From Atopococcus tabaci (lineage in GTDB: Bacteria; Bacillota; Bacilli; Lactobacillales; Carnobacteriaceae_A): a stretch of 64,000 bases of DNA. How positions within the stretch are numbered: position 1 is the first letter of the stretch; each line of letters begins with the position of its first letter. This document shows, in pieces, positions 27,544 through 37,649 of this stretch. Location of the stretch: the NCBI GenBank assembly GCA_030535975.1, contig JAUNQW010000001.1, positions 62,001-126,000 on the forward strand, given 5' to 3'. The notes beneath the pieces were generated by a model that saw only the letters and a program-made list of their open reading frames with translations, ran no database searches and was not told where the DNA came from. Position numbers and translations under genes: made by a program.

Positions 27544-27942
27544 ATGGAAAATAAAGAAAAATTAATTGAAGCTGCCAATCAAATGCTTGAACGTGCTTAT
27601 ACCCCTTATTCAAAGTTTCCGGTAGGAGCTGCGCTTTTAACCAAAGACGGCAAAATATACGGCGGCTGTAACATCGAAAATGCAGCTTATCCTGTAACTA
27701 TTTGTGCAGAAAGAACAGCTCTATTTAAGGCTGTTTCTGAAGGGGATTATGATTTGGCTGCACTTGTCGTAACCAGCCGTTCTCAACATGCAACATCTCC
27801 TTGTGGATCTTGCCGCCAAGTTATTTCAGAGTTCTGCTCGAGTGACATGCCGGTCCTTATGACTCATGAACGGGGTGAAATAGAAATTGAAAGAACAGTG
27901 GGGGAATTATTACCCGCTGCTTTTTCCGAAGGAGATATGTAA
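27544..27942 (+). CDS. cdd: Cytidine deaminase
   Basis: 132 aa, tetrameric zinc cytidine deaminase of pyrimidine salvage (cytidine/deoxycytidine to uridine/deoxyuridine). The catalytic CAERTA motif (Cys ligand and proton-shuttle Glu) and PCGSCRQV (two Cys ligands) are both intact. AAAGGTGAG precedes the ATG at 27544; 13 in-frame codons upstream overlap dgkA. The order dgkA-cdd-era is classic in Bacilli. The stop overlaps the era start (TAATG). Confidence 0.96.
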   Translation: MENKEKLIEAANQMLERAYTPYSKFPVGAALLTKDGKIYGGCNIENAAYPVTICAERTALFKAVSEGDYDLAALVVTSRSQHATSPCGSCRQVISEFCSSDMPVLMTHERGEIEIERTVGELLPAAFSEGDM

Positions 27943-28850
27943 TGACAAATACACCAGAATATAGATCAGGATTTATTTCTTTAATCGGCCGGCCCAATGT
28001 AGGTAAATCAACTCTGGTCAATGAAATCATCGGTGAGAAGATATCCATCATTTCTGATAAAGCTCAAACAACCCGCAATAGAATATCGGGTATTTATACG
28101 ACACAATCAGAACAGATGGTATTTATCGATACGCCGGGGGTTCATAAGCCTAAGCACCGCTTGGGAGATTTCATGAATGACCAGGCCTTAACGACATTAA
28201 ATGAAGTGGATGTTGTGCTCTTTTTAGTCAATGCAAGCCAAAAAAGAGGACCGGGAGATTCATTCATCATGGAACGTCTGGAAAAAATCAGCCAACCTGT
28301 CTTTCTAGTCATCAATCAAATCGATAAAGTGCACCCGGATGATCTGCCGGGCATTGCAGAAACTTACACTCACGATTATGATTTTGCAGAAATTATACCT
28401 ATTTCAGCTGCCAATGGAAATAATATTAAGAATCTTCTTCAGACGGTTGTGGGCTATTTACCGGAAGGGCCTCAGTATTATCCAGAAGACCAGGTCACTG
28501 ATCATCCGGAGTCCTTCATCATTAAAGAAATTATCAGGGAAAAAGTTTTAGAATTAACCCGTGAAGAGATCCCGCACAGCACAGCCATAGTCATAGATAA
28601 TATTTTCCGCAATGACGATGATAAATTAGAAATCAGTGCAAATATTGTCATTGAAAGGCCTTCTCAAAAAGGGATCATCATCGGCAAAAAAGGCTCCATG
28701 CTTAAAGAAATCGGTAAGAGAGCCCGACGGGAATTAGAAGCTCTTTTAGGAGAGAAAATCTACCTGGACTTGTGGGTCAGAGTGAAGTCGGACTGGCGGG
28801 ATAGAGACAATTATTTGACAGATTTCGGTTATAATCGAGAAGATTATTAA
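27942..28850 (+). CDS. era: GTPase Era
   Basis: 302 aa, full length. Era binds the 3' end of 16S rRNA and aids 30S assembly. It has G1 [10 protein letters not shown]3 DTPGVHKPKHRLG, G4 NQID, and a C-terminal KH domain with the GxxG-type loop IIGKKGSMLKEIGKRAR. It shares a base with the cdd stop, so is translationally coupled. Confidence 0.97.
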   Translation: MTNTPEYRSGFISLIGRPNVGKSTLVNEIIGEKISIISDKAQTTRNRISGIYTTQSEQMVFIDTPGVHKPKHRLGDFMNDQALTTLNEVDVVLFLVNASQKRGPGDSFIMERLEKISQPVFLVINQIDKVHPDDLPGIAETYTHDYDFAEIIPISAANGNNIKNLLQTVVGYLPEGPQYYPEDQVTDHPESFIIKEIIREKVLELTREEIPHSTAIVIDNIFRNDDDKLEISANIVIERPSQKGIIIGKKGSMLKEIGKRARRELEALLGEKIYLDLWVRVKSDWRDRDNYLTDFGYNREDY

Positions 28851-28865
28851 AAAAGGAGCGGTGAG

Positions 28866-29657
28866 GTGAGTCTTAAAGAAGTAAGAGGTGTTGTTTTATT
28901 TAATCGCAAACACCGAGAAAGAGATTACTTAGTAAAAATATTCACCGATCAATTTGGAAAGCTTATGTTTTTTGTCCGAGGTTCTAAAAAGAGCAGTCAG
29001 TCTTTAGAGCAGGCCATCCAGCCTTTTGCTAATGCAAAATATATAGCTGATATTCGCAATGAAGGCCTAAGCTTCTTGAGGGATACGAAGGAATTAAATT
29101 TGATGAACCATATTTATGGGGACATGTTTAAGCAGGCTTATGCGACTTATCTCACCAATCTGGCTGATGCAGCTCTTGAAGATCGAGTGGTCGATCCATC
29201 TTTAATGGTGGAATTGAAATCAGCCCTTGAAGCCATCAATGAGGGAAAAGATCCCGAAATTATTACCAATATCTATGAAATTCATATGATGAAATGGTTT
29301 GGAGTAGAGCAGGAATGGAAAGCTTGTGTGGTCTGCAGAGAAACAAAAGGAAACTTTGACTATTCGAGTCAATATAACGGGCTCCTGTGCAGCAGGCACT
29401 GGTACTTGGATGAGCGGCGCTACCATCTATCTCAGCGCACTCTATATTTTATCCGGCTCTTTTCACGAACTTCTTTCAAACAGATCGGTAATATATCTGT
29501 AGGCGATGAGACTAAAAGAGAGCTGCGTTCTTTTATTGACAGTCTTTACGAAGAGAATGTCGGCCTTCATTTAAAGAGCAAGTCTTTTATCGATCATATG
29601 TATGACTTTGAAAAGTTGCATGTCGACTGGTCCAAAAGAAAGAAGGGTACCGATTAA
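28866..29657 (+). CDS. recO: DNA repair protein RecO
   Basis: 263 aa. RecO loads RecA on SSB-coated DNA with RecR. It has an N-terminal OB fold (GVVLFNRKHRERDYLVKIFT), a helical middle, and a zinc site with CVVC and a following C-x2-H (LLCSRH). It starts with GTG at 28866 behind AAAGGAGCGG. Last gene of the phoH-era run; the glyQS T-box follows. Confidence 0.95.
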   Translation: MSLKEVRGVVLFNRKHRERDYLVKIFTDQFGKLMFFVRGSKKSSQSLEQAIQPFANAKYIADIRNEGLSFLRDTKELNLMNHIYGDMFKQAYATYLTNLADAALEDRVVDPSLMVELKSALEAINEGKDPEIITNIYEIHMMKWFGVEQEWKACVVCRETKGNFDYSSQYNGLLCSRHWYLDERRYHLSQRTLYFIRLFSRTSFKQIGNISVGDETKRELRSFIDSLYEENVGLHLKSKSFIDHMYDFEKLHVDWSKRKKGTD

Positions 29658-29692
29658 AGGGGTCTCTTTCAGTAGACAGGGCTTAGCTTAAG

Positions 29693-29721
29693 TTGACTTC
29701 TCTATAAAAATTTGCTAATTT
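29693..29721 (+). promoter_or_regulatory. Promoter of the glyQS T-box leader
   Basis: TTGACT (29693-29698), 17-nt spacer, TAATTT (29716-29721), about 35 nt after recO. Confidence 0.7.
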
Positions 29722-29728
29722 TAATTAA

Positions 29729-29914
29729 AATAATGACAATGACAAAGAAGAATAAAAGTTCATTCATCCAAGAGAGCCCTGCCTGGTGTGAAGGGGTATG
29801 AAAACTTTTAGTGGCGCTTTCGAGTCATGAAAAATGAGATTAAGTATTCAATTAGGGTGGAACCGCGTGTCAAACGCCCCTATACCAATCTGGTATAGGG
29901 GTGTTTATTTTTTT
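29729..29914 (+). promoter_or_regulatory. Glycine T-box riboswitch before glyQS
   Basis: The T-box GGGTGGAACCGCG is at 29855-29867. UGGA pairs with a U73 discriminator, as in tRNA-Gly. The specifier GGC (Gly) is at 29813-29815 in stem I. The terminator stem ACGCCCCTATACC / GGTATAGGGGTGT with a T run ends at 29914. It is a short-type leader without an obvious stem II, as known for glyQS T-boxes. Uncharged tRNA-Gly would allow readthrough. Confidence 0.95.
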
Positions 29915-29928
29915 AGGAGGAGGATTAT

Positions 29929-30834
29929 ATGTCTGAGAAAAAAATGAATTTACAAGATATGATATTTAAATTAGAAAAATACTGGGCAGATGAGGGGTGT
30001 CTAGTTCTGCAAGCTTACGATACTGAAAAAGGTGCAGGAACGATGAGTCCTTATACTTTCTTACGGTCTCTAGGTCCCGAACCATGGAATGCCGTTTATG
30101 TAGAGCCTTCCCGCCGGCCGGATGACGGGCGGTATGGAGAAAATCCCAACAGACTTTACCAGCATCACCAGCTGCAGGTGGTCATGAAGCCATCGCCAAA
30201 AAATATACAAGAACTCTATTTAAACAGCTTAAAAGTGATCGGTATTGATCCGCTGCAGCATGATATCCGTTTTGTGGAAGATAACTGGGAGAACCCCTCT
30301 TTAGGTTGTGCAGGTCTGGGCTGGGAAGTGTGGCTGGACGGTATGGAAGTGACCCAGTTTACTTATTTCCAGCAGGTAGGATCCATGCAGGTCGATGCGG
30401 TCACAGCAGAATTGACCTATGGAATCGAACGTCTGGCAAGCTATATTCAAGAGGTGGATTCGGTCTATGATTTAGAGTGGGTGGACGGCGTTGCTTATGG
30501 TGAAATATTTAAGCAGCCCGAGTATGAACACTCTGTCTATACCTTTGATGAAAGTAATGTAGAAACTTTATTTGACAGTTTTAAAAAGTTTGAAGCGGAA
30601 GCTTTAAGATGTATTGAGCTGGGTCTTGTCCACCCCGGTTATGACTATGTCTTGAAATGCAGCCATACTTTCAATTTACTGGATGCCCGTGGAGCTGTTT
30701 CTGTGACAGATCGGGCGGGATATCTAGCGGGTATCCGTCACATGGCTCAAAAAGTAGCCCGTGCCTTTGTAGATGAAAGAGAAAAATTAGGGTTCCCATT
30801 ATTGGACGAAGATTTGCTGGAGGAGGCCGAATAG
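29929..30834 (+). CDS. glyQ: Glycine--tRNA ligase alpha subunit
   Basis: 301 aa, catalytic subunit of the heterotetrameric GlyRS. It has the family signatures [50 protein letters not shown] (motif 2 region) and [27 protein letters not shown] precedes the ATG. It is controlled by the T-box upstream and is 1 nt from glyS. Confidence 0.97.
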   Translation: MSEKKMNLQDMIFKLEKYWADEGCLVLQAYDTEKGAGTMSPYTFLRSLGPEPWNAVYVEPSRRPDDGRYGENPNRLYQHHQLQVVMKPSPKNIQELYLNSLKVIGIDPLQHDIRFVEDNWENPSLGCAGLGWEVWLDGMEVTQFTYFQQVGSMQVDAVTAELTYGIERLASYIQEVDSVYDLEWVDGVAYGEIFKQPEYEHSVYTFDESNVETLFDSFKKFEAEALRCIELGLVHPGYDYVLKCSHTFNLLDARGAVSVTDRAGYLAGIRHMAQKVARAFVDEREKLGFPLLDEDLLEEAE

Positions 30835-30835
30835 A

Positions 30836-32920
30836 ATGACCCATCAATTATTATTAGAAATTGGACTGGAAGAAATTCCTGCTCGTTTTATTATTCAAAG
30901 TGAAGAACAATTAGAAAGGCGTGTATCAGATTTCCTGGAGGAGCAGCGCTTAAACTTTAAGTCTATTCAACGCTTTTCAACGCCCCGTCGCTTAACTGTT
31001 ATCGTCAATGACTTGTCCGAGAAACAAGAAGATCTCAGCGAAGAAGTCCGTGGACCGGCTAAAAGGATCGCTCAAGATGAGGAAGGCAGCTGGACTAAGG
31101 CAGCCGAAGGTTTTGCCAGAGGTCAGGGTAAGACAGCTGAAGATATTTTCTTTGTCGAAGAAAAAGGCGAGGAATATGCTTATATTCAAAAAGATACACC
31201 TGGAAAATCTGCCCAAGAAGTCCTGCAGGGCTTGGACAAGATAGTAGAGAGTATGACTTTCCCGGTCAGTATGCGCTGGGCTAGAAATGACTTTGAATAT
31301 ATTCGCCCCATTCATTGGATAGCAGCCGTCTTAGATGACGAGGTTATTCCTTTCCAAGTACTGGATACTTCAAGTGGAAATACAGTCGCCGGTCACCGAT
31401 TCCTGGGCGCAGATGTTCTTGTTGACCATGTGGATCATTATGAAGAGCTGCTGGAGCAGCAGTTTGTCATCGCCGATCGAAATAAAAGACAGGCCATGAT
31501 AAAAGAACAGCTGGAAGAACTGGAAGAAGCAGAAGGTTTTACCATCGACCGCAATCAGGAGCTGCTCGATGAAGTGACAGACCTGGTAGAGTATCCAACG
31601 GCTTTTTATGGTCATTTCAAAAAGGAATATCTCACGCTTCCTGTTGAAATTTTGGTTACTTCTATGCGTGACCACCAAAGATACTTCTCTGTGTCAGATG
31701 AAGACGGCAGCTTGAAAGAGATCTTTGTCAGTGTGAGAAATGGTAATGAGGATTATATCGAAAATGTAGCACAGGGGAATGAGAAAGTGATTTCTGCCCG
31801 TTTAGATGATGCCATGTTCTTCTATGAAGAAGATAAAAAAGTATTGATCGAAGACTTTAATGAAAAGTTAAAAAATGTGAGTTTCTATCACAGTCTGGGA
31901 TCGATGGCTGATAAAGTTGAGCGGATTCGTGTGATTGGAAAAATTATCGGCCAAAAAGTAGGTTTGAGTGAACAGGAATTAGAGGATTTTGATCGTGCAG
32001 CTGAATTATCTAAGTTTGATCTATCCAGCTTGATGGTCAATGAGTTTACTGAACTGCAGGGAGTTATGGGATCCTATTATGCAGAACATGGAGGCGAACG
32101 CCCGGCTGTCGTACAGGCGATTCGTGAACAATACATGCCTACGACAAGTGAAGGAGAACTGCCCCGGTCTAATCCTGGTGCTGTCCTGGCTCTGGCAGAT
32201 AAATTGGACAGTGTCATCATGTTCTATGCTGCGGGTCAAATCCCTACAGGCTCTAATGATCCCTTTGCTCTGCGACGTCAAGCTTACGGCAGCTTGAGAA
32301 TTTTATTAGACAAAGAGTGGAACATCTACATGATTGAGCTGATCGATGAGATTATAGCCAGCATTTCTTACCCGGATCAAGAAATTAAAGAAAACCTCTA
32401 TGAACAGCGTCAAGCGATTCTGACTTTCTTAAAAAATAGAATCCGCCAGCACTTAGAGGCAGGTGCAACCAAATCAGACATTATTGAGGCCATCTTAGCC
32501 TCCAGCCAAGATAATATGCGTAATCTGATCAATAATGCCAATGTCTTAAAGCAGCATCAAAATGAAGAATCCTATAAGGAATTGATGGAATCCCTGTCCC
32601 GAGTGGTCAATCTCAGAGAAAAAGCCATCGAAAGTTTACCGGAAGGCTATGAATTAGATCCGGCTGTTTTTGAAACAGAGTCAGAGAAAAAGCTTTATGA
32701 AGAAATCAGCTATCTTCTTGAAAACTATGATAAAACCACCAGTTCCACAACCCTCTATCAAGAGTTTTTAGATATGGCAGATACTATTTCCGATTTCTTT
32801 GATGACAATATGGTCATGACCGAAGATGACATCAAACGCAACAACCGTCTCTTAATGATTCTGGAGTTATCCACTATTATTATTTCTTTTGCCTATGTCA
32901 CTAAATTAATTAGAAAATAA
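30836..32920 (+). CDS. glyS: Glycine--tRNA ligase beta subunit
   Basis: 694 aa, normal length. The beta subunit supplies tRNA binding. It begins with LLLEIGLEEIPARFI. The B3/4-like part and the HD-like domain follow, with NPGAVLALADKLDSV and FALRRQAYG typical. A DALR-type anticodon-binding tail ends it. It follows glyQ after 1 nt. A new promoter 12 nt after its stop begins the dnaG-rpoD unit. Confidence 0.97.
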   Translation: MTHQLLLEIGLEEIPARFIIQSEEQLERRVSDFLEEQRLNFKSIQRFSTPRRLTVIVNDLSEKQEDLSEEVRGPAKRIAQDEEGSWTKAAEGFARGQGKTAEDIFFVEEKGEEYAYIQKDTPGKSAQEVLQGLDKIVESMTFPVSMRWARNDFEYIRPIHWIAAVLDDEVIPFQVLDTSSGNTVAGHRFLGADVLVDHVDHYEELLEQQFVIADRNKRQAMIKEQLEELEEAEGFTIDRNQELLDEVTDLVEYPTAFYGHFKKEYLTLPVEILVTSMRDHQRYFSVSDEDGSLKEIFVSVRNGNEDYIENVAQGNEKVISARLDDAMFFYEEDKKVLIEDFNEKLKNVSFYHSLGSMADKVERIRVIGKIIGQKVGLSEQELEDFDRAAELSKFDLSSLMVNEFTELQGVMGSYYAEHGGERPAVVQAIREQYMPTTSEGELPRSNPGAVLALADKLDSVIMFYAAGQIPTGSNDPFALRRQAYGSLRILLDKEWNIYMIELIDEIIASISYPDQEIKENLYEQRQAILTFLKNRIRQHLEAGATKSDIIEAILASSQDNMRNLINNANVLKQHQNEESYKELMESLSRVVNLREKAIESLPEGYELDPAVFETESEKKLYEEISYLLENYDKTTSSTTLYQEFLDMADTISDFFDDNMVMTEDDIKRNNRLLMILELSTIIISFAYVTKLIRK

Positions 32921-32932
32921 AGATCAAAGGGA

Positions 32933-32961
32933 TTGAATAACTCTCTCATAAAGGTTATAAT
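32933..32961 (+). promoter_or_regulatory. Promoter of dnaG-rpoD
   Basis: TTGAAT (32933-32938), 17-nt spacer, TATAAT (32956-32961). Confidence 0.8.
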
Positions 32962-32986
32962 AGAGAGTGCTAAAGTATACAATTGA

Positions 32987-33016
32987 GCCGCATAGTCTAT
33001 GCGGCCTTCTTTTATT
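32987..33016 (+). terminator. Terminator-like hairpin in the dnaG leader (possible attenuator)
   Basis: GCCGCATA and TATGCGGC form a perfect 8-bp stem with a GTC loop, then CTTCTTTTATTC. It lies about 20 nt after the predicted start of transcription and 30 nt before the dnaG ATG. It could end glyQS transcription and attenuate dnaG-rpoD. Confidence 0.6.
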
Positions 33017-33045
33017 CTTTCGCTTTTTGGAGTCAGGGGGTAGCT

Positions 33046-34911
33046 ATGTGGATTCCGGATGAGACCATTGATATAATTAGAAGTCAATCCAATATAGTCG
33101 AAATCATATCGGAATATGTCCAGTTAAAGAAGCAGGGTCAAAATTATTTTGCTTCTTGTCCTTTCCATGAAGACCGCTCTCCTTCTTTTTCCGTGCAGGA
33201 AGAAAAAATGTTCTATCATTGTTTTTCCTGTAAAAGAGGAGGCAATGTCTTTAATTTCATTCAAGAAATTGAAGGAATAACCTTCCCTGAAGCTGTGATC
33301 AAAGTAGCAGAACTGTCAGGTGTGGTATTAGATGACGCGATCTTAAGCCAGGTCCAGTCTCAAAAGCCTAAAAAAGATAGTTTGCAAGCTCAGTTGATTC
33401 GGATTTATGAAGAAGCAAATCGTTTCTATCATCAAGTGTTAACTCAAACACAAACAGGGGAAAAAGCTCTCGCCTATCTCCATGAACGTCAATTGACAGA
33501 TGAGACGATTGAAGAGTTTCAACTCGGCTATTCACCCTCTCAAAGAGGGGCTCTGGTAGATTATCTTAAAGGCAAACTCGAGGATATCAGCTATGATGTA
33601 CTTGTGCAGTCCGCTCTTTTTATAGAAACTCAGGAAAAAGAGCTGCTCGATCGTTTTTCTAATCGAATCATCTTTCCTATCACGAATCACCAATCAGAAA
33701 CCATCGCCTTTTCAGGCCGTCATGTAGATTTAGAAGATGATGATGTATGGATTGAAAGCAGCGGACATCCGCCTGCCAAGTATGTCAATAGTCCAGATAC
33801 ACCCATCTTTAACAAGTCCGATACTTTATATAACTATGCCAAAGCCAGAGCTCAAGTCAGGCGTCAGGAAGAGATTTATCTTTTTGAAGGTTACATGGAT
33901 GTTATCGCCGCATGGCAGGCCGGCTTACCTAACGGAGTAGCTTCCATGGGAACGAGTTTAACCGCGTCTCAGATCAGGCAGATTGAAAAATTGACTGATA
34001 AAATTATTATTGCCTACGATGGAGATTCGGCCGGGCTGCAAGCCAGCGATCGAGCTTTGGATTTATTATCTAAGGAGTATTTCGATTTAGAGCTTGTTCT
34101 TTTTCCAGATAAAAGTGATCCTGATGATTATATTCAAAAAAGAGGAAGTGAGAGCTTTTTAGACCTGATGCACCATGGTCGACTGACTCCCACAGGCTTC
34201 TATCTACAGTATTACCGCCAAAATAGAAATTTGAATAATGAGTCAGAATTATTAGAATATATTGATCAAGTGTTAAAAGAAATGGTTCATGTGGCATCGG
34301 CTGTTGAACGTGAAGTCTATTTGAAGCAGCTTGCTGACGAGTTTGATTTAACAATAGATTCCCTCAAAGATCAATTGAGCCAAATCATCAGTCAGCACCG
34401 GCATCAGAAAATCCAAGAAAAATATGCAGACAAAAACACAAGCAGCAGCTTGACACAGACACCGACAGAGACCTACTACGAGCTGCCGGGCAGAGGCGAG
34501 AAAGCAGAAAATATCATTCTCCACCGCCTCTTTTCCTATCCGGAAGAAGTGTATCGGATGCTGGAATATGCAGAAGACTTTCATTTTTACAGTGACTCGG
34601 CTCAAGTCCTAGCTCTGCTCTTTCAAGAATTTATGAATAGGTCTGACTCTCTTTCAACAAGTAAATTTATTGATTTTTTACAGGAAAAAAACTTAAAAGA
34701 AAGAGTCGCCCAGATTGAGATGATGACTTTATCTGATGAATTGAATGAAGATGAAATCTTGGAATGTATCCATTATATTCAAAGCAGCAATCTGCATGAG
34801 CAGTTGGAAAATGCTAAGACAGGAATGGAAAAAGCCTCTCAGCAAGGTGATATAAAAAAGCAGGAAGAGTATTTAATAAAAATTGTAGAACTTACAAGAC
34901 AAATTGATTAG
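33046..34911 (+). CDS. dnaG: DNA primase
   Basis: 621 aa, full length. DnaG makes RNA primers at the replication fork with DnaB. The N-terminal zinc ribbon has CPFHEDRSPSF and CFSCKRGG. The TOPRIM core has ISFSGRH-type and YDGDSAG motifs with LFEGYMDVIA. A helicase-binding C-terminal domain ends it. I start at MWIPDE (33046), behind CAGGGGGTAG; 21 upstream codons cover the leader hairpin. It forms the macromolecular synthesis operon with rpoD. Confidence 0.96.
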   Translation: MWIPDETIDIIRSQSNIVEIISEYVQLKKQGQNYFASCPFHEDRSPSFSVQEEKMFYHCFSCKRGGNVFNFIQEIEGITFPEAVIKVAELSGVVLDDAILSQVQSQKPKKDSLQAQLIRIYEEANRFYHQVLTQTQTGEKALAYLHERQLTDETIEEFQLGYSPSQRGALVDYLKGKLEDISYDVLVQSALFIETQEKELLDRFSNRIIFPITNHQSETIAFSGRHVDLEDDDVWIESSGHPPAKYVNSPDTPIFNKSDTLYNYAKARAQVRRQEEIYLFEGYMDVIAAWQAGLPNGVASMGTSLTASQIRQIEKLTDKIIIAYDGDSAGLQASDRALDLLSKEYFDLELVLFPDKSDPDDYIQKRGSESFLDLMHHGRLTPTGFYLQYYRQNRNLNNESELLEYIDQVLKEMVHVASAVEREVYLKQLADEFDLTIDSLKDQLSQIISQHRHQKIQEKYADKNTSSSLTQTPTETYYELPGRGEKAENIILHRLFSYPEEVYRMLEYAEDFHFYSDSAQVLALLFQEFMNRSDSLSTSKFIDFLQEKNLKERVAQIEMMTLSDELNEDEILECIHYIQSSNLHEQLENAKTGMEKASQQGDIKKQEEYLIKIVELTRQID

Positions 34912-34955
34912 CATCACTCTCGTCCGTAAAGATTCAAAACTAGGGGGTAATAGTT

Positions 34956-36095
34956 ATGGCGAACACAGAAACTAAAAAATTAAATCAAGCGATCACAGAC
35001 CTTATTGATGAAAAGAAAGTACTCCATATTACAGTTGTCGATTATACAGAACTAACTGAAAAGATAGCTATTCCATATAAGTTAGATAAAGATGAAATAG
35101 AAGAACTCATCCAGCAATTTGAAGACCAGGGCTTAGGTATTGTCGATGAAGACGGTGACCCTATGCACTTACAGGTAGAAAAAGAAGAAGTCATGGTAGA
35201 CGAAATTATGGGTGAAAATGACCTGGCACCTAAAGGGGTTAAGATTAACGACCCTGTTCGTATGTACCTCAAAGAAATTGGACGTGTCGACCTTTTAACA
35301 GCTGATGAAGAAGTTCAGCTGGCCAAAAGGATTGAAGCAGGAGATAAAGATGATGGGGACGCTGAAGATGCTGCAGCTGCTCGCGATGAATTAGCAGAAG
35401 CTAACCTGCGTCTGGTGGTGTCTATCGCCAAGCGTTATGTCGGTCGGGGCATGTCTTTCCTGGACTTAATCCAGGAAGGAAACATGGGACTGATGAAAGC
35501 TGTTAACAAGTTTGATTATACGAAAGGATTTAAGTTCTCTACCTATGCGACTTGGTGGATCCGTCAGGCGATCACACGTGCTATCGCTGACCAGGCTCGT
35601 ACTATCAGAATCCCAGTTCATATGGTTGAAACCATCAATAAATTAAGTCGTATTCAACGTAATTTAGTGAAAGAATTAGGACGCGACCCTGCTCCGGAGG
35701 AAATCGGTGCTGAAATGGACCTGCCGACCGAAAAAGTGCGCGAGATTCTCAAGATTTCACAAGATCCTGTTTCTTTAGAAACACCTATCGGAGAGGAAAA
35801 TGACTCTCATTTAGGAGACTTTATCGAAGATGATGAAGCCATCAGTCCAGAAGAGAACACATCTGGTGAATTACTGAAGGAAGAGTTGCGTGATGTTTTA
35901 GATACGCTGACAGATCGTGAAGAGAATGTCTTAAGACTGCGTTTTGGTCTTGATGATGGCCGCCAGCGTACTTTAGAAGATGTCGGTAAAGTGTTTGGTG
36001 TAACGCGTGAGAGAATCCGTCAGATTGAGGCCAAGGCCCTTCGCAAACTGCGTCATCCCAGCCGGTCCAAACAATTAAAAGACTTTTTAGAATAA
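34956..36095 (+). CDS. rpoD: RNA polymerase primary sigma factor (SigA/RpoD)
   Basis: 379 aa, the short primary sigma typical of Firmicutes. Region 1.2 ([16 protein letters not shown]), regions 2.1-2.4 ([39 protein letters not shown]), region 3 and region 4.2 ([18 protein letters not shown]) are intact. It directs transcription from the TTGACA/TATAAT promoters seen throughout this window. CTAGGGGGTAA precedes the ATG. It is 44 nt after dnaG, in the same operon. Confidence 0.98.
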   Translation: MANTETKKLNQAITDLIDEKKVLHITVVDYTELTEKIAIPYKLDKDEIEELIQQFEDQGLGIVDEDGDPMHLQVEKEEVMVDEIMGENDLAPKGVKINDPVRMYLKEIGRVDLLTADEEVQLAKRIEAGDKDDGDAEDAAAARDELAEANLRLVVSIAKRYVGRGMSFLDLIQEGNMGLMKAVNKFDYTKGFKFSTYATWWIRQAITRAIADQARTIRIPVHMVETINKLSRIQRNLVKELGRDPAPEEIGAEMDLPTEKVREILKISQDPVSLETPIGEENDSHLGDFIEDDEAISPEENTSGELLKEELRDVLDTLTDREENVLRLRFGLDDGRQRTLEDVGKVFGVTRERIRQIEAKALRKLRHPSRSKQLKDFLE

Positions 36096-36130
36096 AATGC
36101 TTTGAAAGACTAGTTATTTTACTTAAGGTT

Positions 36131-36139
36131 TGATATAAT
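36131..36139 (+). promoter_or_regulatory. Extended -10 promoter before rplY
   Basis: TGATATAAT gives an extended -10 (TGn plus perfect TATAAT at 36134-36139), without a clear -35. It lies 80 nt before the rplY start. Confidence 0.6.
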
Positions 36140-36220
36140 GCCAAATGGAACTGTTTACTCAAGAGACTTATTTTGAAGGTAAATAGAAATTAACTTATTT
36201 GTTTAAAAGGGTGAAAAAAT

Positions 36221-36859
36221 ATGAAATTAAATGCACAAATGCGCACAGAAACAGGTACTCGCGCATCTAAAAAGGTACGTCGTGAAGGATCAATCCCTGC
36301 TGCTGTTTATGGCAGCTCAGTGGATACTTTCTCTGTTGTCTTTAACCGTCGTGAATTTGAAGATGTTTTGCGCGAAGTTGGAGCGAACGGGGTATTCACA
36401 CTGGATGTTGAAGGTGATGAAGAATACCAAGTTTTCGTAAAAGAGCAAGTGAACGCTGCGCTTAAAGATGAGATTTATCATGCAGACTTACAAGCCTTCC
36501 TTAAAGGTGAAAAAGTTATCATGGATATTCCAGTTTACCTTGAAGGTGATGCGGAATTAGAAGAAGCTGTTGCCAACCAGTCCTTAACTGAGATTCAAAT
36601 CGAGGTTGCTCCTGCATCAGCTCCATCAGAATACTATGTCGATGTTTCTGATTTAGAAATCGGTGACTCATTGACAGTTGCTGACTTGGAACTTGAAGGC
36701 GATATCGAAATCATTACTGAATTAGATACGACAGTTGTATCCATTTCTGCTCCTGAAGAAATTATCGAGGTAGAACCTGGTGAAGAAGCAGCGGATATGC
36801 CTGAACCAGAACTTATCGGTGCATCTGATGATGACGAAGAAGACGAAGAAGAAGAGTAA
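36221..36859 (+). CDS. rplY: 50S ribosomal protein L25 / general stress protein Ctc
   Basis: 212 aa, long Ctc/TL5 form with an N-terminal 5S rRNA-binding L25 domain (MRTETGTRASKKVRREGSIP) and a C-terminal beta domain. It ends in a run of Asp/Glu (EEDEEEE-like), giving an acidic tail. It binds 5S rRNA in the central protuberance. AAAAGGGTG precedes the ATG. It has its own promoter and a strong terminator. The long Ser-rich frame on the opposite strand here is only the mirror of the acidic tail. Confidence 0.94.
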   Translation: MKLNAQMRTETGTRASKKVRREGSIPAAVYGSSVDTFSVVFNRREFEDVLREVGANGVFTLDVEGDEEYQVFVKEQVNAALKDEIYHADLQAFLKGEKVIMDIPVYLEGDAELEEAVANQSLTEIQIEVAPASAPSEYYVDVSDLEIGDSLTVADLELEGDIEIITELDTTVVSISAPEEIIEVEPGEEAADMPEPELIGASDDDEEDEEEE

Positions 36860-36876
36860 ACCAAAAGTCAATCCAG

Positions 36877-36909
36877 ACCAGCCAAATTTACTATTTGGCT
36901 GGTTTTTTT
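36877..36909 (+). terminator. Terminator after rplY
   Basis: ACCAGCCAAAT pairs with ATTTGGCTGGT over a 5-nt loop, then T7. Confidence 0.93.
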
Positions 36910-36932
36910 ATATCGTTTAAAAGGAGGTAAAT

Positions 36933-37649
36933 ATGATAAAATTATCAAAACGCCTGAAAGAGATTGCAGATTTTATTCCCCCGGCTTCTCGACTGGCAGA
37001 TATTGGATCTGATCATGCCTATCTTCCCATTTATCTGATCCAACAAGAGAAAATTGATTTTGCTGTAGCTGGAGAGGTGGCTGCAGGTCCTTTACAACAT
37101 GCACAAGAAGAAGTTACTGATCGGAACTTAGAAGATCGCATTCATGTTCGTTTAGGAAACGGATTAGATGTTCTCGAAAAAGACGATGCCGTTGACCATG
37201 TGGTGATTGCCGGTATGGGAGGTCTTTTAATAGCTTTGATTCTCGAACAAGGGCTCCTGAATCACAAAGTATCTGACGGTCAATCTTTTGTCTTGCAGCC
37301 AAACAATGAAGAGGTTCATCTCAGGCGTTTTCTTTTAGAAAATCATTTTGAGATCACCCAAGAGAGTATCTTATCTGAAAATAAACACTTTTATGAAATC
37401 ATTGTAGCCAAATACCAAGCCGGGCAGGAAGCAGAAGCATGGTCAGAGGAAGATTTACTCTTCGGTCGTTTTGTTGAGGCAGCTGATCCTCAGATATTCA
37501 AGGAGAAATGGCAGAATGAAAAAAGAAAAACAAAAAATATCATCGCCTCCCTGCAATATTCTAAAGCAAATAATGACAAGACGCTGACTGATTTTCAGCA
37601 TAAAATAAATCTAATAGAGGAGAGATTACATGACGAAGATACAAGTTAA
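36933..37649 (+). CDS. trmK: tRNA (adenine(22)-N(1))-methyltransferase TrmK
   Basis: 238 aa. TrmK makes m1A22 in tRNAs of Gram-positives. It has the SAM motif LADIGSDHAYLPIYL near residue 25, VAGEVAAGPLQHA, VIAGMGGLLIALIL (catalytic region) and VLQPNNEEVHLRRFL. A C-terminal coiled-coil tail follows. AAAGGAGG precedes the ATG. Its position after rpoD and overlap of 20 nt with the Nif3-like gene repeat the order found in Bacillus. Confidence 0.94.
   Translation: MIKLSKRLKEIADFIPPASRLADIGSDHAYLPIYLIQQEKIDFAVAGEVAAGPLQHAQEEVTDRNLEDRIHVRLGNGLDVLEKDDAVDHVVIAGMGGLLIALILEQGLLNHKVSDGQSFVLQPNNEEVHLRRFLLENHFEITQESILSENKHFYEIIVAKYQAGQEAEAWSEEDLLFGRFVEAADPQIFKEKWQNEKRKTKNIIASLQYSKANNDKTLTDFQHKINLIEERLHDEDTS

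Noticed and set aside
36634-36864. Ser-rich ORF on the minus strand in rplY
   Set aside because: It is the complement of the Asp/Glu-rich L25 tail and has no ribosome-binding site.
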